The position numbers and the translations under genes were made by a program. From NCBI RefSeq assembly GCF_003885045.1, contig NZ_RHJS01000002.1, positions 2,232,001 through 2,296,000 of the forward strand: a stretch of DNA of 64,000 nt, written 5' to 3'. The notes below the pieces were generated by a model. That model ran no database searches and was not told the DNA's origin. It saw only the letters and a program-made list of their open reading frames with translations. Shown one piece after another: positions 8,085 through 15,978 of the stretch; position 1 is the stretch's first letter, and the number at the start of each line of letters is the position of its first letter. The stretch is from Schaedlerella arabinosiphila. Its GTDB lineage: Bacteria; Bacillota; Clostridia; Lachnospirales; Lachnospiraceae.

Positions 8085-8116
8085 ATAGGCGGTCATTACG
8101 GCCGCCTATAAAAAAA
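8085..8116 (+). terminator. Rho-independent terminator after aguA
   Basis: Perfect 8-base stem ATAGGCGG / CCGCCTAT with a 9-base loop. On the plus strand it is followed by an A-run rather than a T-run, so as an aguA terminator it relies on stem stability; it sits 60 bases after the aguA stop. Confidence 0.5.
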
Positions 8117-8157
8117 CTTACATCTTTACCCTGAGAAGTCCCCATTCCTGCAGGTCC

Positions 8158-9873
8158 TTAATAATGAATCACTGCAGGCACTCCCAATTCAATCATGGAA
8201 TACAGGGTCTGTGCATCGTATTTGGACATATTGATGCATCCGTGAGATCCTATGGAAAGATACAGATCCCCGCCGAATGCCGGCTGCCAGTCCGCATCGT
8301 GGAAACCGATTCCGCTCTGGGTCACCCGCATCCAATAGTCCACCTCCTGTTCGTATTCCGGCTTTCCGTCCGCCTGAATCTCCCCGATCAGGACGGTTGG
8401 GGACAATTTTTCCGAAACGTAATATACTCCGGCAGGCGTAACCTTACTTGCATCGGGAGCCCCGGTCACCACGTCGCACTGCATCGCAACCCCGCCGTTT
8501 ACAACATACCACATGTGCTGCGCCGACAAATCCACATCTATATAGGTGCTGCCCCAGTCCTGCGCCCCATGCGCCGCCGCGGTCTGGCACCAGGCCGGCT
8601 CTTTGGAAAGAACCTCTCCCTTCTTGATATGATCAATCAAAAGAGCGGTTTCCCCGTCCTCATCCACCGACCACCCATAGGTCCCTCCGGAGACCTCCGC
8701 GGTTTTTCCAGCAGGCGTGGTAAAGGTACGTGAGCTTCCCAGCGTATCATAACGTTTTCCAAATTCCCGCATCCACTCCCGGACAGCAGCCTCATTCAGG
8801 GTCACATTCATATCCCCGTCCACGGACAGCCAGCCGGAGATCAGCGCCTTATCCACCACCACAGGCACGTCCATATTGTAGGTAATGCTTGCCCTGCAAT
8901 AAGTATTCAGCGTCTCACATGCCGACGTTACCTGCTCAGACTGGGAGGTATATTTCGGCGTTTCATAACAGTCTGCCTGTTTCAAATCCACTTCCGCGGC
9001 AAACGTCTGTACCGAATTGGTGATGCATTCCTTCACCGCGCGGATATTGACGGCAGTCCCGTAGGACTCCGGCTCAATGACATATGTATTTCCATCATAT
9101 TTCGGAAAAGCGGAGGATGCCGGAATCTGCTCTGATGTCACCGCATCCAGAGACTGAATCCGTTTCTCCAGGGCCGCCCTGTCATAGGAAAGCTCGATCT
9201 GTACATCCGATGCTTTTTTGTTCCACAATTTGACCGGCCATTGGAACGCGTTCTGCTGTTTCAGCACCGCTTTGATCTCGCCGCCCTCCCTGCAGGTCAG
9301 GGAAATCTCACTGCCATGGATGGTCTCTGTCCCGCTCCCGTTCGCTATGACCGTCAGCGAATACCCTTCCGTCCGCTCTTTGAAAAACGCCTCCGCAGCT
9401 TCTGCCGTCTGCCCGGAAAAATCCTGCCCGTTGATGATCGTATTTGGAAAGAAATGCTTCATAAAGTAAAAAGACACACACAGATATGCGATGCACAAAG
9501 AGCCGATTACCGCTGCAGAGGCCACAAACAGCTTCTGTCTGGAAGTCTGCTTCTGCCCGGAATTATTTTTTTGTTTGGAAGTACGCTTTTTTCCGGAAAT
9601 CTTTTTCCGTTCCGAAGTACGCTTTTTCCCAGAAACGTTTTTCCGTTCCGAAGTCTGCTTTTTCCCGAAAACGTTTTTCTGTTCCGAAGTCTGTTTTTTC
9701 CCGGAAACGTTTTTCCGTTCCGAAGTCTGCTTTTTCCCAGAAACGTTTTTCCGTTCCGAAACTTGCTTCTGCCCGGAAATACGTTTCTGTTTGGAAGCGT
9801 TATTTTGGATGGAAACGTTTTTTTGTTTCTCTTGATTTTTACCGGATTTTCTGCCGTCTTTTTTCGTGCTCAT
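8158..9873 (-). CDS. L,D-transpeptidase with lysine-rich repeat tail
   Basis: A 571-residue single-pass membrane protein that cross-links or remodels peptidoglycan outside the cell. Residues 1-113 are a cytoplasmic, Lys/Arg/Ser-rich tail of 12-residue repeats. Residues 114-137 are the transmembrane segment. Residues 140-440 hold PG-binding-4-like domains (IINGQDFSGQTAEAAEAFF). The C-terminus is a YkuD catalytic domain with the active-site motif SHGCINM near residue 548. It uses an ATG with AAAGGAT before it. It is monocistronic by appearance. The long charged tail is unusual and may bind nucleic acid, acidic lipids or a partner protein. Confidence 0.9.
   Translation of the reverse strand: MSTKKDGRKSGKNQEKQKNVSIQNNASKQKRISGQKQVSERKNVSGKKQTSERKNVSGKKQTSEQKNVFGKKQTSERKNVSGKKRTSERKKISGKKRTSKQKNNSGQKQTSRQKLFVASAAVIGSLCIAYLCVSFYFMKHFFPNTIINGQDFSGQTAEAAEAFFKERTEGYSLTVIANGSGTETIHGSEISLTCREGGEIKAVLKQQNAFQWPVKLWNKKASDVQIELSYDRAALEKRIQSLDAVTSEQIPASSAFPKYDGNTYVIEPESYGTAVNIRAVKECITNSVQTFAAEVDLKQADCYETPKYTSQSEQVTSACETLNTYCRASITYNMDVPVVVDKALISGWLSVDGDMNVTLNEAAVREWMREFGKRYDTLGSSRTFTTPAGKTAEVSGGTYGWSVDEDGETALLIDHIKKGEVLSKEPAWCQTAAAHGAQDWGSTYIDVDLSAQHMWYVVNGGVAMQCDVVTGAPDASKVTPAGVYYVSEKLSPTVLIGEIQADGKPEYEQEVDYWMRVTQSGIGFHDADWQPAFGGDLYLSIGSHGCINMSKYDAQTLYSMIELGVPAVIHY
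9535..9768 (-). repeat. 36-bp tandem repeats coding a 12-aa unit
   Basis: About six and a half in-frame copies of a 36-base unit encode variants of KQTSERKNVSGK. Copies differ by a few bases (SERKNVSGK, SEQKNVFGK, SERKKISGK, SKQKNNSGQ). Weaker copies extend toward the start codon. Copy number is likely to vary between strains by slippage or recombination without breaking the frame. Confidence 0.9.
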
Positions 9874-10014
9874 GATTATTTATCCTTTCGTACTGCCCCG
9901 GCTTTGCCTGCCGTTTCGGACCGTTACTTTTCTTTATTTTATAATAGCCATGAGCAATTTTCAATTGACCCGGTGTAACCATATTGTAAAAACTAAAAAC
10001 GCTGATTGGCAAAT

Positions 10015-10071
10015 GTTACTTTATTGGCCGGACGCCGTGCAGCAAGTGCACGACACCATGTGAACAGTAAC
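10015..10071. repeat. Palindromic repeat family P1, copy 1
   Basis: A 57-base hairpin unit beginning GTTACTTTATTGGCCGG and ending GAACAGTAAC, with inner stem CGTGCA / TGCACG. Related copies lie at 27387-27446 and 52226-52281. The 8-base sequence CGCTGATT flanks it on both sides (10000-10007 and 10072-10079), which could be a target duplication or chance. Confidence 0.75.
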
Positions 10072-10138
10072 CGCTGATTACCATGCATGATCTGAAACAG
10101 GGGAATTATATCTGGGGCTCGCAATCCTTCCATTCATT

Positions 10139-10978
10139 TCATTCGTATTTAATATAGAAGGAATAGCTTGCAGTCCCTCCCCCGCAGCCGCCTTTTGTCT
10201 CCCATTCGGCCAAAACTTCATAGATGTATCCGCCCTTTTTCAGTTGAATCTCATCTCCACGCACAGTCACAGCTTCACTTTCTGCGGAAGGTTTGAACCA
10301 ATGCGCATCGCTCCAGCAGCGGACATTTACAACCCCATCGGGGGGTTCTTGAAATTGCAGCAGAGCGGTCTCCTCGGTTGTATCCAGGCATACCATCTGC
10401 TCCCTGCAGTCCAATGGATGCGCAGAATCGGCCTCCATACCCAAAACCTCTCCGTCATGGCTGCTGCTCTGCCACGAATATGTACCCAGCAGCGCCCCGG
10501 CAGAGGTTTCAGCGCTGACCACAGCCAAAGCCGGCGGTTCATCCAGGATCACCGGGGCATTTTCTTCGTTCAGTAATCGGTTGGCGTAATTGCTGAGCGC
10601 TTCACATGGCTCATACTTTGTTTTGTAGCCCACGCCGTCAATCACAAGGAATGGATTGTAGGCCATAATCTCTGTCTGCGTGCCATCCTCCAGAGTCAGC
10701 ATAAATGTAACCGCCTGCCCGGAATACTCTTTGTAAGAATTGTCTCTCTGGTAGATCACCACTTCCTTCAGATAATCCGCAAGCTCCCTGCATTCCACGA
10801 TCCGGACCGTTTTGTCCGGCGGTGTCAGACGTACCGCGGCAAATGTGATCTCCGATGCCCTCAGATCCCTGTACGGCCTCTGGACACTGGGAACTCTCCC
10901 ATTCCTGACAGCCGCAAAGACAGCAATGCATGAAAGCAGCAGGCAGAATACCGCAGGAATCCATATTCTTTTTTTCAA
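10139..10978 (-). CDS. Membrane-anchored or secreted protein of unknown function
   Basis: A 279-residue protein starting with TTG (GAGGGGG eight bases upstream) and an N-terminal signal/anchor (KKRIWIPAVFCLLLSCIAVFAA). The rest is predicted extracellular. A central part (AVTFMLTLEDGTQTEIMAYN) alternates like beta strands, and the C-terminal 90 residues (VVNVRCWSD to SYSFYIKYE) look like an immunoglobulin-like beta sandwich. I do not recognise a catalytic motif. It follows a VOC-family gene on the same strand by 38 bases. Confidence 0.75.
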   Translation of the reverse strand: MKKRIWIPAVFCLLLSCIAVFAAVRNGRVPSVQRPYRDLRASEITFAAVRLTPPDKTVRIVECRELADYLKEVVIYQRDNSYKEYSGQAVTFMLTLEDGTQTEIMAYNPFLVIDGVGYKTKYEPCEALSNYANRLLNEENAPVILDEPPALAVVSAETSAGALLGTYSWQSSSHDGEVLGMEADSAHPLDCREQMVCLDTTEETALLQFQEPPDGVVNVRCWSDAHWFKPSAESEAVTVRGDEIQLKKGGYIYEVLAEWETKGGCGGGTASYSFYIKYE

Positions 10979-11016
10979 AACAGATGCCCCCTCTCTTCAG
11001 ATATTTTTAGAACAAA

Positions 11017-11382
11017 TTACTGCATAGGCGTCCCTACTTCGATCAGATTCCCGTCCGGATCATAAAAACGAATGACTTTCTGTCCCCAGCTATGCGTCAT
11101 CAGCCGGTTAACATACTGAATCGAGGGATATAATTTTTCCAGCTTACAGACAAATGCTCCTATATCCTTTTCCTCAAAGTACAGTTCGCAGGAGTTATTT
11201 TCAGGAATAATATCCCTTCCCAGGAACTGTTTCCAGATTTTTTCATCCTGGAGCACAAGACCTTCCGTTAAAATCATATTGCCGTCGTTGTCAAGCAGCA
11301 GATCAAGACCGAACAGGTCGTGATAGAACTGTCTTGACTTTTCGATCTCTTTCACAACGATCAAAACATTCTTTAATTTCAT
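11017..11382 (-). CDS. Glyoxalase / VOC-family protein
   Basis: A 121-residue protein with the vicinal oxygen chelate layout: MKLKNVLIVVKEIEKSRQFY, LFGLDLLLDNDGNMILTEGL, and the C-terminal RFYDPDGNLIEVGTPM metal-site motif with the usual glutamate. Proteins of this size are dioxygenases, lyases or resistance proteins; the substrate is unknown. Confidence 0.88.
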   Translation of the reverse strand: MKLKNVLIVVKEIEKSRQFYHDLFGLDLLLDNDGNMILTEGLVLQDEKIWKQFLGRDIIPENNSCELYFEEKDIGAFVCKLEKLYPSIQYVNRLMTHSWGQKVIRFYDPDGNLIEVGTPMQ

Positions 11383-11471
11383 TGTCCATACCTCTCTCTT
11401 ATAACCAATTCCCGTATTGTTTTGTTGCTTTTCACAGGAACTGTTTTTCAGTTGAAAACTTTACGCTGCCT

Positions 11472-12005
11472 TTACAATATTTTTTCGTAAAGGTGAAACC
11501 AGGGAAGCCCGTACGCTTCGTATCCCAGACTGACCGTTCCGGCCAACTGATATCCGCATTTTTGGTAAAGCCGCTCTGCAGGAATGTTATCTTTTACAAC
11601 ATCGAGCCGGATGCTTATACACTGCTCCCTGCGTGCCGCACGTTCCGCGAACATCAGTAATTCTGTTGCGACCCCGCACTTTAGGAAATCCGGGTGGACG
11701 GCAAGGGTGTAAATCACATATATATGCTGATAATCATCCTCCGTCAGCCATCTGCCGTTTTTATATCCCTCCTCCGGTTCGTGTTTTAAGATCATCGCTC
11801 CTGCTGTTTTGCTGCCGATACAGGCAATGTACAGCCCGTCGGCCATTAGCCCTTTTTCTGCGTCGCGGCGGCTTGGATAACTCCCTTTTTGCCATCCCGG
11901 ATAATTTTTATGCGTTTCTAAATAGCCGCAGATATCTTCGTACAGCTTCTCGATACTGTCAAGGTCTGATTCTGCGGCTTTTCTAATCTGAATGTCCTGT
12001 TCCAT
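11472..12005 (-). CDS. GNAT-family N-acetyltransferase
   Basis: A 177-residue acetyltransferase. The acetyl-CoA site is visible as YTLAVHPDFLKCGVATELL (the Q/RxxGxG/A motif is degenerate: KCGVAT), followed by ISIRLDVVKDNIPAERLYQK, the C-terminal GNAT signature. The start at 12005 is chosen because GGAGAA precedes it; a longer frame to 12191 has no ribosome binding site. Acceptor substrate unknown. Confidence 0.85.
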   Translation of the reverse strand: MEQDIQIRKAAESDLDSIEKLYEDICGYLETHKNYPGWQKGSYPSRRDAEKGLMADGLYIACIGSKTAGAMILKHEPEEGYKNGRWLTEDDYQHIYVIYTLAVHPDFLKCGVATELLMFAERAARREQCISIRLDVVKDNIPAERLYQKCGYQLAGTVSLGYEAYGLPWFHLYEKIL

Positions 12006-12224
12006 GATTCGGTTCTCCTTTTTAATTTCGCTGTCATTATCAGCTTGTGTATTGGCTGCAAAAGCCTTGAGCATAAAAGCTTGACTGTGATGTATGTGTG
12101 AATCTATTATAACGGATGATTTTTCAATGGACAAGTACATTTGCGGATACTCTCTTGCTATTTTTTCTCCTACATGATATCGTATATTCATGAACCAGTA
12201 TCGAAATCAGGATGTGAGCATACG

Positions 12225-12408
12225 ATGGGCATATATCTCAATCCAGGTAATACCGCCTTTTCAAAAGCAATTCATTCCAAAATATATGTTGATAAAACAG
12301 AACTGATCAAATATACGAATGATGTCCTTGGAACAAAACAGGAAAATTATTCCCAACCAGGAGCTTGCCGGCGAATTTGAAAATGCGGTAGAATGCGGAG
12401 AGTGCTGA
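12225..12408 (+). pseudogene. AAA-ATPase-like (PF09820 type) gene remnant
   Basis: ATG at 12225 begins MGIYLNPGNTAFSKAIHSKI then YVDKTELIKYTNDVLGTKQ, the N-terminus of the AAA-ATPase-like / DUF1703 family. It then switches, one frame over, to IPNQELAGEFENAVECGEC and a stop, which matches a segment that lies some 300 residues later in intact relatives. The Walker motifs and the nuclease-like domain are gone. It is an internal-deletion remnant of the gene family represented at 34653-36281. Confidence 0.75.
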
Positions 12409-12477
12409 AATTCTGCCGCCGGCGTCTTTTCCTGCAGATACAGTCACCCACCGCTTTTTTGCATACAGCGGCATAAG

Positions 12478-12518
12478 AACAGGCAGCCCCCTCCTCACCG
12501 GGCACTGCCTGTTTTTTT
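12478..12518 (+). terminator. Rho-independent terminator, plus direction
   Basis: Stem AACAGGCAG / CTGCCTGTT with a 17-20 base loop and a run of seven T. It faces away from the plus-strand AAA pseudogene and converges on the amidohydrolase gene. Confidence 0.75.
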
Positions 12519-12562
12519 CATCCTATTGGCTGCGGAATTTCCCGCAGCCGTATTTCCGTATC

Positions 12563-14206
12563 TTATGCTTCATACACAACCTGGCCGTCCATGATGGTCG
12601 TCACCACCTTCGTATCCAGTATCTCCTGCGGCTTTGCTTCAAACAGGTTTTTGTCGAGTACAATGATATCCGCCAGCATCCCTTCCGCCAGGGTGCCCAG
12701 ATCCTGCTCACAGCCTTCGGCATAGGCTGATCCCCAGGTATAGGCTTTCAGCGCCTCTTCCATGGTGATCCGCTGTCCGGGATACCAGCCCCCTTCGGGC
12801 TTGCCGTCGAACGTCTGACGGGTCACTGCCCCGTAGATCTCGCACATGGGCTCAAGCCCTACCACCGGAAAATCGCTTCCCAGGGAAAGCACCATCCCCG
12901 CGTCCAGCAGTTCGCGCATGGGCCAGGAATGCTTTGCCCGCTGGCTTCCCACCGCAGCTTCCTTGTCGCCGTACAGGCCGTTTCCTTTGTCGCCGCCCTC
13001 CAGGTCAAAGAGCATGTGCCAGGGCTGCATGCATCCGCAGATGCCCAGCTTTGCAAAGCGCGGGATATCCTCCGGATGTATGGTTTCCAGATGCTCCTGC
13101 ACATGACGGAGATTCTGTTTTCCATAGAGCCTTTCGCCTTCCTCAAAAATATCCAGCATTTCACGGACCGCCCGGTCCCCGATGGTGTGGATTCGAAGCG
13201 GCACCCCGTCCTTGATTGCTTCGAGCGCCTGCTTCTTAAATTCCTTCATATCCACCGACGTGGCGCCGCAGGTGCCCGGATCGTTGGTATAAGGCTCCAG
13301 AAGGTATGCGGTAAACACGCTGGTCACACCGTCGATCAACTGCTTCAGCCCGCGGATGCGAAGCTTCCCGTCCGCATACTTTTTCTGCAGCGCCGCAAAG
13401 CTTTCCTTCTCATATTCCGCAATGTTCGGATACATCATCACCCGGGAGGTCAATGTCCCCTTCTCTTCCATTTTTTCAAAATACGGCAGCGGGTCGTCAT
13501 GGGCTCCATAGGGCGCCACCAGGCTGCAGCTTGTGATCCCCAGCTTCTTCATCTTGTCAAAAAGGTTCTCATAGATCTGCATGTAAACCTCATCCGACGG
13601 GCTGCAGATGGCATCGGTAAACGCGAAAGACGCGCCATCATAAAACCGTCCTGTCAGCTCCCCTTTTTCATCCTTCTCGATCACCCCGTCCGCCGGGCTT
13701 TTTGTATCCTTCGTAATCCCGATCTTCTCGATGGCGCAGGTATTCACGGCAACGGTATGCATGTCCGCCAACTGCAGGACCACCGGCCTGTCTGAAATCA
13801 CCCGGTCAATGTCATGGCAGGTGGGAAGCGTCTGATCCTTCCAGAGCAGATTATTCATCATATATCCGAACACCCACTCATTATCCGGATGGCTGTCCCC
13901 ATACTCCTTTGCCATCTGGATGGCTTCCTCCCTGCTTCCGGATTCAAGCAGGCAGAAGGAAAAGTCCGGGTCCTCCAAAAAAGCTCCCTGTGTGATATGG
14001 GTGTGGCCGTCGTTGAACCCCGGCATAACCAGCCTGTCACCGCAGTCGATCACTCTGGTATCAGGCCCGATGTATCGGTCGATCCCCTCCCCTTTTACCA
14101 CAGCCGCAATCCGCTTTCCTTCCACTGCAATCCCGCCTGCGAACGGCTTTGCACCTGTTCCGTCAAATATCGCGTTACCTCGAATTACCATTGCTGCATT
14201 ACTCAT
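12563..14206 (-). CDS. Amidohydrolase family 3 (YtcJ-like)
   Basis: A 547-residue cytoplasmic metal-dependent hydrolase. The first metal motif is in MPGFNDGHTHITQG near residue 65, the central KQLIDGVTSVFTAYLLEPY holds the expected lysine region, later histidines are in RIHTIGDRA and HVQEHLETI, and the final metal aspartate is in LSLGSDFPVVGLEP. The substrate is not predictable for this family. The gene follows a MATE transporter on the same strand by 122 bases, so export and hydrolysis of a related compound is possible but unproven. Confidence 0.88.
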   Translation of the reverse strand: MSNAAMVIRGNAIFDGTGAKPFAGGIAVEGKRIAAVVKGEGIDRYIGPDTRVIDCGDRLVMPGFNDGHTHITQGAFLEDPDFSFCLLESGSREEAIQMAKEYGDSHPDNEWVFGYMMNNLLWKDQTLPTCHDIDRVISDRPVVLQLADMHTVAVNTCAIEKIGITKDTKSPADGVIEKDEKGELTGRFYDGASFAFTDAICSPSDEVYMQIYENLFDKMKKLGITSCSLVAPYGAHDDPLPYFEKMEEKGTLTSRVMMYPNIAEYEKESFAALQKKYADGKLRIRGLKQLIDGVTSVFTAYLLEPYTNDPGTCGATSVDMKEFKKQALEAIKDGVPLRIHTIGDRAVREMLDIFEEGERLYGKQNLRHVQEHLETIHPEDIPRFAKLGICGCMQPWHMLFDLEGGDKGNGLYGDKEAAVGSQRAKHSWPMRELLDAGMVLSLGSDFPVVGLEPMCEIYGAVTRQTFDGKPEGGWYPGQRITMEEALKAYTWGSAYAEGCEQDLGTLAEGMLADIIVLDKNLFEAKPQEILDTKVVTTIMDGQVVYEA

Positions 14207-14252
14207 ATATATTTTCCTCCATTTCTATCATCCATTCTTACAGCAGACAGAT

Positions 14253-14344
14253 TTTTTTCCGTTTATCTTTCGCTGCAAAATTTCAGGCTGTTTTCCGTTT
14301 TTTTCCGTTTATCTTCCGCTGCAGAATTTCAGGCTGTTTTCATG
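14253..14344. repeat. 46-bp tandem duplication at the MATE gene 3' end
   Basis: Two copies of a 46-base unit start at 14253 and 14299 and share TTTTTTCCGTTTATC and TTTCAGGCTGTTTTC with three or four differences. The unit nearer the gene includes the last codons and stop of the MATE gene, so the second copy is a duplicate of the gene's end placed downstream. Confidence 0.75.
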
Positions 14345-15708
14345 TTTTTCAGGCGTTTGATCTCCATCGCTGCAAGTACCAGTGACAGTGCAAACGACAG
14401 GATATCAGATACCGGCTGTGAGAACCACACACCGGTGATTCCCAGCATATTCGCCATGATAAAGATTGCCGGAATCCCGAAAATGATGTAGCGGCAGATG
14501 CCGAGTACCGTAGATTCGATCACCCGCTCCACTGCCTGGAAATAACCGGACATCAGGTTTGCGGTGAGCCCGAGGGCGGTACAGGAAACCACGACTCTGG
14601 TGTATTTTGCCGCAATCGGGATCAGCTCGGAGCCGGCTCCGATGAACAGCGTGCATACCGGTGTGGCTGCAAGCCAGAACAGGATTGCCAGGACGTAGAC
14701 TGCGATCAGGTTGCCGCCGATTCCTACCTTAATCAGATCCTTCACACGGTCATACAGCTTGGCGCCGAAGTTGTAGCTTGCGATGGGCTGCAGCCCTCCG
14801 GTGGTAGACTGGGTAATCATCATCAGGATGTAGACCACGTATCCGTTGATCACTGCAAATGCCGCAATATCCAGCTCCCCTCCGAATTTTCCCAGGAAGT
14901 TGTTGAGCACGATGGTAAATACGGTGGAGGACGCCTGTACCAGAAGATAGGGGAAACCGATCTTCACAATATTTCCGATGATCTCTTTATCAAAATGCAG
15001 GTCGGACATCCCCACCTTGAAAATGGTATTTTTGCTGAAAAAGAAATACAGGATAAAAAAGCCCCAGATTCCGATGGAGGACGCATAATAGCCCGCGCAT
15101 CCTGCGATCCCCAGTTTCAGGATAAATACACTCGCATAGAGCCACACCAGCGCCAGGATTGCGGAAAGCGTCATAGCCCAGGTCGCGATACTCGGCTTTT
15201 CATCCACCCTTGCCATATAAACCGCAATGTGGCCGATGATGCAGAAGGGATATCCGAACATAAATATCCGAATAAACAATACGATGGAATCAAACAGATC
15301 CGGCGTGGCTCCCAAAAGCCCCGCAATAGGACCTGCAAAAATAAAGATCACAACCGCAATGGCGACAATGGCAATGAAGCTGAACCACAGCCCCTGCCCG
15401 TAGACCTTTCTTGCCCCCTGCTCATCGCCGTCTCCCAGCTTCATGGCCGCCAGTGTGGAAACACCGATCGCGAAGAAACCTCCCAGCGCCAGCATAAAAT
15501 ATTCCAGCGGCATGATCAGCCCTACGCAGGCAAGTCCCGTCTCTCCCAGACCTCTTCCTATAATAATGCCTTCCAGGATGACCATAATCGCCTGTGCCAG
15601 CATTCCGATCAATGTAAGAAAACTGTACTTCACAAACAGCCCCGCTACCGGTTTCGTACCCAGCTCCCTGGATTCGGAACTCTGTTCCTGTCTCATTTCT
15701 TCACTCAT
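14329..15708 (-). CDS. MATE-family efflux transporter
   Basis: A 459-residue membrane protein with twelve hydrophobic segments and MATE motifs in both halves: VKYSFLTLIGMLAQAIMVIL, GLGETGLACVGLIMPLEYF, and VNNFLGKFGGE-like FLGKFGGELDIAAFAVINGY, then GGLQPIASYNFGAKLYDRV. It exports cationic or other small molecules using sodium or protons. A weak promoter with TATAAT lies upstream near 15780-15790. It precedes the amidohydrolase gene. Confidence 0.92.
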   Translation of the reverse strand: MSEEMRQEQSSESRELGTKPVAGLFVKYSFLTLIGMLAQAIMVILEGIIIGRGLGETGLACVGLIMPLEYFMLALGGFFAIGVSTLAAMKLGDGDEQGARKVYGQGLWFSFIAIVAIAVVIFIFAGPIAGLLGATPDLFDSIVLFIRIFMFGYPFCIIGHIAVYMARVDEKPSIATWAMTLSAILALVWLYASVFILKLGIAGCAGYYASSIGIWGFFILYFFFSKNTIFKVGMSDLHFDKEIIGNIVKIGFPYLLVQASSTVFTIVLNNFLGKFGGELDIAAFAVINGYVVYILMMITQSTTGGLQPIASYNFGAKLYDRVKDLIKVGIGGNLIAVYVLAILFWLAATPVCTLFIGAGSELIPIAAKYTRVVVSCTALGLTANLMSGYFQAVERVIESTVLGICRYIIFGIPAIFIMANMLGITGVWFSQPVSDILSFALSLVLAAMEIKRLKNMKTA

Positions 15709-15921
15709 TTTGTTGTTCTCCTTCCTTTATCTCCTTTGGATTTCTGCCTGCCGTTCGGCACGCCCTTTTTTGTATGTTTGTATTATATGACAGTTTATGC
15801 CGCGTTTACACTCCTGTTTTTTGTATATTTCACCTAAACTTTTGATCTAATCCTATCTAAACCTCATACAAAACCAATGTATATCTCTTCCAAAATAGGA
15901 CTTTTTCTTATAAAACAGCAC

Positions 15922-15965
15922 AAAAAACAGAGGTCTGTCTGCAACGAATCACATGACAGCCTCTG
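15922..15965 (-). terminator. Terminator after parC
   Basis: On the minus strand, stem CAGAGGCTGTC / GACAGACCTCTG (one bulge) with a T-run of six directly after it. It begins 13 bases after the parC stop. Confidence 0.85.
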
Positions 15966-15978
15966 CATCTTGTACATC

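Noticed and set aside
12141..12224. Upstream TTG extension of the AAA remnant
   Set aside because: The first 28 codons have no ribosome binding site and no resemblance to the family; the family start is the ATG at 12225.
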